Source of the DNA: Rathayibacter rhapontici
GTDB lineage: Bacteria; Actinomycetota; Actinomycetes; Actinomycetales; Microbacteriaceae
Assembly: GCF_001995175.1 (NCBI RefSeq)
Contig: NZ_MUKN01000008.1
Coordinates: 22,099-86,098, forward strand
Length of the DNA: 64,000 bases
Reading direction: 5' to 3'
Positions 59,447 through 64,000 of the stretch are shown one piece after another. Both the position numbers and the translations under genes were made by a program. Each line of letters starts with the position of its first letter. Position 1 is the stretch's first letter. The notes beneath the pieces are model-generated. The model did not search any database. It was given only the letters and a program-made list of their open reading frames with translations, and had not been told where the DNA came from.

Positions 59447-61099
59447 ATGCGCCGCTTTCTGATCCTCCCCGCCGCGCTCGCCGCCGGCGCCCTCCTCCTC
59501 AGCGGCTGCACCGCCGAGTCCGACGCGGGGGGCGACTCCGCGACCCCCGTCGCCGACGGAGTGCTGACCTACGCGTCCGGCGATGCCGAGCCCACCTGCC
59601 TCGACCCGCACGTCGGCGGCAACTACCCCCAGGCGCTGCTCGCGACGCAGGTGCTCGAGTCGCTCGTCTCGCGCGAGGCCGACGGCACGATCACGCCGTG
59701 GCTCGCGGAGTCGTGGACCGTCTCGGACGACGCGCTCAGCTACGACTTCACGCTGCGCGAGGGCGTCGAGTTCACCGACGGCACCCCCCTGGACGCGGAG
59801 GCGGTCGCCGCGAACATCGCGCACCTCCAGGACCCGGCGACCAAGTCCTCGACCGGCTACCTCGCCGTCGCCAAGGTCGAGTCGGTCACCGCCGTCTCGC
59901 CGACCGTCGCGCGCTTCGCGCTCAGCGCCCCCGACAGCGCGCTGCTCGAGTCGCTCGCCCAGCCGTGGACGGCGATCCAGTCGCCCACCGGCATCGCGCG
60001 CGGCGAGGCCGCCAACTGCGAGGCTCCCGTCGGCACCGGTCCGTTCACGGTGACGGAGTGGGTCAAGCAGGACCACGTGACCCTCACCCGCAACGACGCC
60101 TACGACGCCTCGTTCGGCCCGACCGGCGACGGCCACGAGGGCCCCGCGTACCTCTCGAGCATCGAGTGGCGCTTCCTGCCCGACTCGGCGACCCGCTACG
60201 CGGCGCTGCAGGCGGGCGAGGTCGACGTGATCGACAACGCGCAGCCCGACACGCTGCAGGCCGCGACCGAGGCCTCCGACCTCGTCGAGCTCGACGCCCC
60301 GCGCCCCGGGTCGGTCAACCGCCTGGAGCTCAACAGCGGCCAGTCGCCGTTCGACGACGCGGGCGTGCGCGAGGCGTTCCTCCGTGCGGTCGGCGTGAAC
60401 GACGCCATCGACTCCCTCTTCTTCGGCACCGCCGAGCGCTCCTACTCGCCGCTGTCGAGCCGCGAGGCGACCGCCTACTCCGACCCCTCGCTCTTCGAGG
60501 ACGCCGGCTCCGACGACGAGGTCGCCGCGGCCGAGGAGCTCCTCGAGACCGCGGGCTGGACCGACTCCGACGGCGACGGCATCCGCGAGAAGGACGGGCA
60601 GCCGCTCACGCTGCGCTTCCCGGTCAGCACGAACCAGTCGATCCCGGCCGAGCAGTCGCTCTTCGAGCAGATCCAGGCCTCGGCTAAGGCCGTCGGCTTC
60701 GACGTCGAGATCAGCCTGCTGGACCTCTCGAGCTGGTACGCGGCCCTCGCGGCGAACGAGTACGAGCTGGTCAGCGCGCCGTACACGAAGGTCGGCCCCG
60801 ACGTGCTGCGGATCCTCTACTCCTCCTCGGGCATCACCCCGGCGCCCAGCGGCTACTTCGCCAACCACGCGCAGATCGCCGACCCGGCCCTCGACGCGCT
60901 GCTCGAGCAGGCCAGCGCGACGACGGACGCGGACAAGCGCGCCGAGCTGTACCGCCAGGCCCAGGAGATCGTGCTCTCGGGCTACTGGATCCTGCCGCTC
61001 TACGACCAGCAGAACCACTACCTGCTCCGCTCGTCGGTGCAGGGCGTGGAGGCGCTCGCCACGGTCTCGACGCCGTGGTTCGCCGACGCCTCGGTCTGA
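59447..61099 (+). CDS. ABC transporter substrate-binding lipoprotein, peptide/nickel type
   Basis: 550 residues, the size of family 5 (DppA/OppA) binding proteins. Lipoprotein signal MRRFLILPAALAAGALLLSG then Cys21. Motifs: EPTCLDPHVGGNYPQALLAT, PWLAESWTVSDDALSYDFTL, GVEFTDGTPLDAEAVAANI, GTGPFTVTEW, WRFLPDSATRYAALQAGEVD. First gene of the operon with two permeases and a double ATPase. May bind peptides, glycosides or another oligomer; family 5 proteins in plant-associated actinobacteria often take up oligosaccharides. Confidence 0.93.
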   Translation: MRRFLILPAALAAGALLLSGCTAESDAGGDSATPVADGVLTYASGDAEPTCLDPHVGGNYPQALLATQVLESLVSREADGTITPWLAESWTVSDDALSYDFTLREGVEFTDGTPLDAEAVAANIAHLQDPATKSSTGYLAVAKVESVTAVSPTVARFALSAPDSALLESLAQPWTAIQSPTGIARGEAANCEAPVGTGPFTVTEWVKQDHVTLTRNDAYDASFGPTGDGHEGPAYLSSIEWRFLPDSATRYAALQAGEVDVIDNAQPDTLQAATEASDLVELDAPRPGSVNRLELNSGQSPFDDAGVREAFLRAVGVNDAIDSLFFGTAERSYSPLSSREATAYSDPSLFEDAGSDDEVAAAEELLETAGWTDSDGDGIREKDGQPLTLRFPVSTNQSIPAEQSLFEQIQASAKAVGFDVEISLLDLSSWYAALAANEYELVSAPYTKVGPDVLRILYSSSGITPAPSGYFANHAQIADPALDALLEQASATTDADKRAELYRQAQEIVLSGYWILPLYDQQNHYLLRSSVQGVEALATVSTPWFADASV

Positions 61100-61102
61100 C
61101 GC

Positions 61103-61238
61103 TCCGCTGATCGGGTAGCCCGCACCGCGGCGGCCCCCGCTTGCTGATCGAGTAGCCCGCGCAGCGGGCGTATCGAGATCCCCCCACCGCTGGACTCGTG
61201 GGTCTCGATACGCCCCTCCGGGGCTGCTCGACCAGCAG
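61103..61238. repeat. Cluster of family 1 palindromic repeats (copies 6-8)
   Basis: A partial unit (61103-61130), a full unit (61142-61181: TTGCTGATCGAGTAGCCCGC...TATCGAGATC) and an inverted unit (61200-61238: GGTCTCGATACGCCCCTCCG...CTCGACCAGCAG). The last two are complementary and could fold into one hairpin of about 95 bases. They fill the 207-base gap between the binding-protein and permease genes. Confidence 0.8.
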
Positions 61239-61306
61239 ACGGAGCAGGAGCCTCGGCGGATCGTCGGGCATCCTGGTCCCCGGACCCCTCGGAAGGAGCA
61301 CCCCGC

Positions 61307-62290
61307 ATGATCCGCCGCGTCCTCCTCCGCCTCGGCGGCGCCGTCGTCGTGCTCTGGGCCGTCGCGACCGCCGTCTTCTTCCTCATCCGCCTGATCCCCG
61401 GCGACCCCGCGCAGGCGATCCTCGGCGGACCCGGTTCGCAGGCGTCGGCGGAGGCGCTGGCCGCGGTCCGCGAGGAGTACGGACTCGACCAGCCCCTCCT
61501 CCTGCAGTACCTCACCCAGCTCGGCCGGCTCGCGCAGGGCGACCTCGGCACCTCCTACTCCCTCCGCGTCCCCGTCGTCGAGCTGCTCGGGCAGCAGCTG
61601 CCGGGCACGCTGCTGCTGGCCGTCCTCGCGCTCGCCCTCGCGTGGATCCTCGCCCTGGCGACCGCGCTCTGGTCGACCCGTGGCGGCCGCCTCGCCGCGG
61701 CGCTCGGCGCCGGCCTCGAGCTGACCGCCGCGGCCCTCCCGCACTTCTGGCTGGCCACCGTCCTCATCGCCGTGTTCGCCACGACCCTGCGCTGGCTGCC
61801 CCCGGTCAGCACCGGAGCGCCGAACGGACTCGTCCTGCCCGCGCTCACCCTCGCGATCCCGCTGGCCGGCTTCCTCGGCCAGGTGATGCGCCGCTCCCTC
61901 CTCGACGCCCTCGAGTCGCCGTTCGTGCTCGCCGCCCGCGCGCGCGGGGAGAGCGAGCTGGGGCTGCGCGTGCGCCACGCGTTGCGTCACGCCGTGCTCC
62001 CGGGCATCGCGCTCTCGGGCTGGGCGTTCGGCTACCTGATCGGCGGAGCGGTCGTCGTCGAGACGATCTTCGCGCGGCCGGGGCTGGGCCGGACCCTGCT
62101 GTCGGCGGTGACCGTGCGCGACGTGCCGGTCGTGACCGGCGTCGTCCTGGTCACCGCGCTCGCCTACATCCTCGTGACGTTCGCGACCGATCTCGTGGCG
62201 CGCCTCGTCGATCCGCGGCTCGCTCCCGCCCGCACCGCCCGCACCGCTCGCGTCGTTCCCACCCGCGCCGTCGGGGAGCCGGCCGCATGA
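61307..62290 (+). CDS. Peptide-type ABC transporter permease (DppB-like)
   Basis: 327 residues, six helices. DppB signature at the N-terminus (VATAVFFLIRLIPGDPAQAIL, YGLDQPLLLQYLTQL) and the permease loop (MRRSLLDALESPFVLAARARG, HAVLPGIALSGW). Starts after a GGAAGGAG ribosome site. The ATGA overlap couples it to the next permease. Separated from its binding protein gene by a large repeat hairpin that may lower its expression relative to the binding protein. Confidence 0.93.
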   Translation: MIRRVLLRLGGAVVVLWAVATAVFFLIRLIPGDPAQAILGGPGSQASAEALAAVREEYGLDQPLLLQYLTQLGRLAQGDLGTSYSLRVPVVELLGQQLPGTLLLAVLALALAWILALATALWSTRGGRLAAALGAGLELTAAALPHFWLATVLIAVFATTLRWLPPVSTGAPNGLVLPALTLAIPLAGFLGQVMRRSLLDALESPFVLAARARGESELGLRVRHALRHAVLPGIALSGWAFGYLIGGAVVVETIFARPGLGRTLLSAVTVRDVPVVTGVVLVTALAYILVTFATDLVARLVDPRLAPARTARTARVVPTRAVGEPAA

Positions 62291-63129
62291 GCGAGCTCGA
62301 GCTGCGCACCTCCGCCGCCCCCGCGCGCCGACGAGGCCGGCGCCTGCGCCCGGGCGAGATCGTCGCGCTCGCCTTCGTCCTCCTGCTGCTCCTGGCCGCG
62401 CTCGCCCCGGGGCTCCTCGCCCCCGCCGATCCCCTCGCGATCGCTCCGACCGAGGCGTTCTCGCCCCCCTCGGCAGCGCACCTGCTCGGCACCGACGAGT
62501 CCGGCCGCGACGTCCTCAGCCGCGTCATCGCGGGCGCGGGCGCGTCGCTCCTGATCGGCGTGAGCGCGACCGTCATCGGTCTGGCGCTCGGCGCCGTGCT
62601 CGGCGTGGTCGCCGCGTTCGGCGGGCGCGTGGTCGACGGAGTGATCGGCCGCGTGCTCGAGGTGCTGTTCGCGTTCCCCGCCCTGCTGCTGGCGCTGCTC
62701 GTCATCGTCGTGACCGGCCCCGGAGTGGTCCCCGCCACCGTCGCGGTCGGCCTCTCGACCGCCCCCGGCTACGCCCGCATCCTGCGCACGCAGCTGCTCG
62801 GCATCCGCGACTCCGGCTACGTCGAGGCCGCGCGGGTCCTCGGGCACGGCCCGATCCGCATCCTGCTCCGGCACGTGCTGCCCAACACCTTCGCGCCCCT
62901 GGCGGTCCTCGCGACACTGGGCGTGGGCCAGGCGATCGTCTGGGCGTCGGCGCTCAGCTACCTCGGCCTCGGCGCCGAGCCGCCGGCTCCGGAGTGGGGC
63001 GCGATGCTCTCGGCCGGCCGCACCTACCTCGCGAGCGCGTGGTGGCTGACGGTGTTCCCGGGACTGGTGATCGTGCTGACGACGATCGCCACGACCGTGC
63101 TCGGCGGCCGGTTGCGGGGAGCGCGATGA
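62287..63129 (+). CDS. Peptide-type ABC transporter permease (DppC-like)
   Basis: 280 residues: polar N-terminus, five to six helices, DppC motifs HLLGTDESGRDVLSRVIAGA and EAARVLGHGPIRILLRHVLP (EAA loop), LSYLGLGAEPPAPEWGAML. Overlaps the next gene by ATGA (63126-63129). Confidence 0.94.
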   Translation: MSELELRTSAAPARRRGRRLRPGEIVALAFVLLLLLAALAPGLLAPADPLAIAPTEAFSPPSAAHLLGTDESGRDVLSRVIAGAGASLLIGVSATVIGLALGAVLGVVAAFGGRVVDGVIGRVLEVLFAFPALLLALLVIVVTGPGVVPATVAVGLSTAPGYARILRTQLLGIRDSGYVEAARVLGHGPIRILLRHVLPNTFAPLAVLATLGVGQAIVWASALSYLGLGAEPPAPEWGAMLSAGRTYLASAWWLTVFPGLVIVLTTIATTVLGGRLRGAR

Positions 63130-64000
63130 GCGCCGTCGTGGTCGAGGACCTCCGCGTCGCGTTCGACGGGGTCGAGGTCGTGCACGGGGTGTCGTTCCGC
63201 GTCGAGCCGGGCGAGTGCGTGGCGATCGTGGGCGAGTCGGGCTCGGGCAAGAGCGTCACGGCGCGGGCTCTGCTGGGGCTGAGCGGAGGCGCGGTGACCG
63301 GCAGCATCCGGGTCGGCGGGGCCGAGGTGGTCGGCGCCGGCGAGCGGACTTTGAGGGGTCTCCGTGGCGCGGGCATCGGCTTCGTGCCGCAGGACGCGCT
63401 GCTCTCGCTCGACCCGCTGCGCCCCATCGGGCGCGAGATCGGCGACGCGTGGCGCCTGCACGGCCGCCTGCCCGCGGCCGAGCGGGCCCGGCGGGCGGCG
63501 GCGGCGCTCACCAGCGTCGGCATGCCCGAGGCGGCCGAGCGGATGCGCGACCGCGCGGGCGAGCTCTCCGGCGGACTCCGCCAGCGGGCGCTGCTGGCCT
63601 CGGCGATCGCCCTCGATCCTCCGCTCCTCGTCGCCGACGAGCCCACCACCGCGCTCGACGTGACGGTGCAGGCGCGCGTGCTCGAGCTGTTCGCCGAGCA
63701 GAAGGCGCGCGGACGGGCTCTGCTGCTGGTCTCGCACGACCTCGCGGTGGTCGCGGGGCTCGCCGACCGCATCCTGGTGCTCGCCGACGGCCGCGTGGTC
63801 GAGGACGGACCGGCCGCCGAGGTCCTCCGCGCTCCGTCGAGCCCCGAGGCGCGCGCCCTGGTCGCCGCCGTGCCCGCCGGGCGGCCCCGCGGCACCCGCC
63901 TGTCGTCCGCCGGGGCCGAGGTCCTGCCCCCGCCGGTGCCGGGCGACGTGGTCCTGCGGGCATCGGGGCTGCGGACGACCTTCGCCCGCCCGGGCGGAGG
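63126..64000 (+). CDS. Peptide-type ABC transporter ATPase, probably a DppD-DppF double domain (runs off right edge)
   Basis: At least 291 residues present. First ATPase domain complete: Walker A GESGSGKS, Q-loop FVPQDALLSLDPLRP (DppD/OppD style), signature LSGGLRQRALLASAI, Walker B LLVADEPTTALD, H-loop VSHDLAVV. After a Pro-rich linker (about 255-275) a second domain begins (VVLRASGLRTTFARPGGG), so the gene probably encodes both ATPases in one chain. Confidence 0.92.
   Translation, partial: MSAVVVEDLRVAFDGVEVVHGVSFRVEPGECVAIVGESGSGKSVTARALLGLSGGAVTGSIRVGGAEVVGAGERTLRGLRGAGIGFVPQDALLSLDPLRPIGREIGDAWRLHGRLPAAERARRAAAALTSVGMPEAAERMRDRAGELSGGLRQRALLASAIALDPPLLVADEPTTALDVTVQARVLELFAEQKARGRALLLVSHDLAVVAGLADRILVLADGRVVEDGPAAEVLRAPSSPEARALVAAVPAGRPRGTRLSSAGAEVLPPPVPGDVVLRASGLRTTFARPGG

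Noticed and set aside
4113..61238. Family 1 palindromes considered as tRNA or riboswitch parts
   Set aside because: They are inverted-repeat units in both orientations, without tRNA features, and lie at gene ends rather than in leaders.
59312..61990. An 892-codon open frame on the minus strand
   Set aside because: Antisense to the peptide-binding protein and permease genes; composition is that of a GC shadow.
1..64000. Prophage or integrative element covering the whole window
   Set aside because: No integrase, phage structural gene, tRNA target or conjugation gene; most of the region is ordinary sugar metabolism.

Overview
The window is high-GC DNA (about 70 percent by eye) with GTG starts, many ATGA and GTGA stop/start overlaps, and short interspersed palindromes of the form CTCGATACGC...GCTACTCGATCAGCAG. 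Together with the gene content this suggests an actinobacterium of the family Microbacteriaceae (Rathayibacter/Leifsonia/Curtobacterium type), probably plant- or soil-associated. The genus is an inference. I found no rRNA, tRNA, CRISPR array or transposase.

Layout. 1-4.1 kb: end of a sugar-uptake operon (DUF2264 glycosidase-like protein, then a sugar-binding lipoprotein) with a divergent DeoR-HTH/LacI-sensor hybrid regulator. 4.2-9.0 kb: DeoR regulator, LtrA membrane protein, a small three-gene membrane/lipoprotein set including a 27-residue membrane peptide, a VOC protein and a WYL regulator. 9.0-14.9 kb: LacI-controlled ABC importer plus GH43 enzyme. 15.0-22.7 kb: second ABC importer plus GH42 beta-galactosidase, with two paralogous LacI regulators that appear to share one operator motif. 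22.7-25.0 kb: secreted sialidase-fold enzyme with ricin-type lectin domains. 25-32 kb: small conserved and membrane proteins, repeats and several decayed or frameshifted genes. 32.2-37.7 kb: arsenic-resistance cluster. 38.1-43.2 kb: L-arabinose operon (kinase, AraD, AraA) with a LacI regulator. 43.3-46.8 kb: small proteins and a secreted protein with two near-identical carbohydrate-binding-like modules. 46.8-52.0 kb: TetR, VOC, SDR, Baeyer-Villiger monooxygenase and lactonase-like genes, which read as a ketone-to-lactone degradation unit. 52-54.7 kb: ArsR/CDF metal pair and two alpha/beta hydrolases. 54.6-55.9 kb: an Abi_2/HEPN defence gene bracketed by 36-bp direct repeats at the 3' end of the hydrolase gene. 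55.9-58.7 kb: L-rhamnose isomerase, mutarotase and LacI regulator. 58.7-64 kb: uracil-DNA-glycosylase-like protein and the start of a peptide-type ABC importer operon that runs off the right edge.

Functional theme: import and breakdown of plant cell-wall sugars (arabinose, rhamnose, galactosides, arabino/xylosides), each set under its own LacI- or DeoR-type regulator with visible palindromic operators, interleaved with arsenic/metal resistance, one oxidative catabolic unit and one defence island.

Caution: at least six conserved genes are each broken once by what looks like loss of one base. This pattern fits uncorrected sequencing deletions as well as it fits real gene decay, and it should be resolved before any gene here is called dead.
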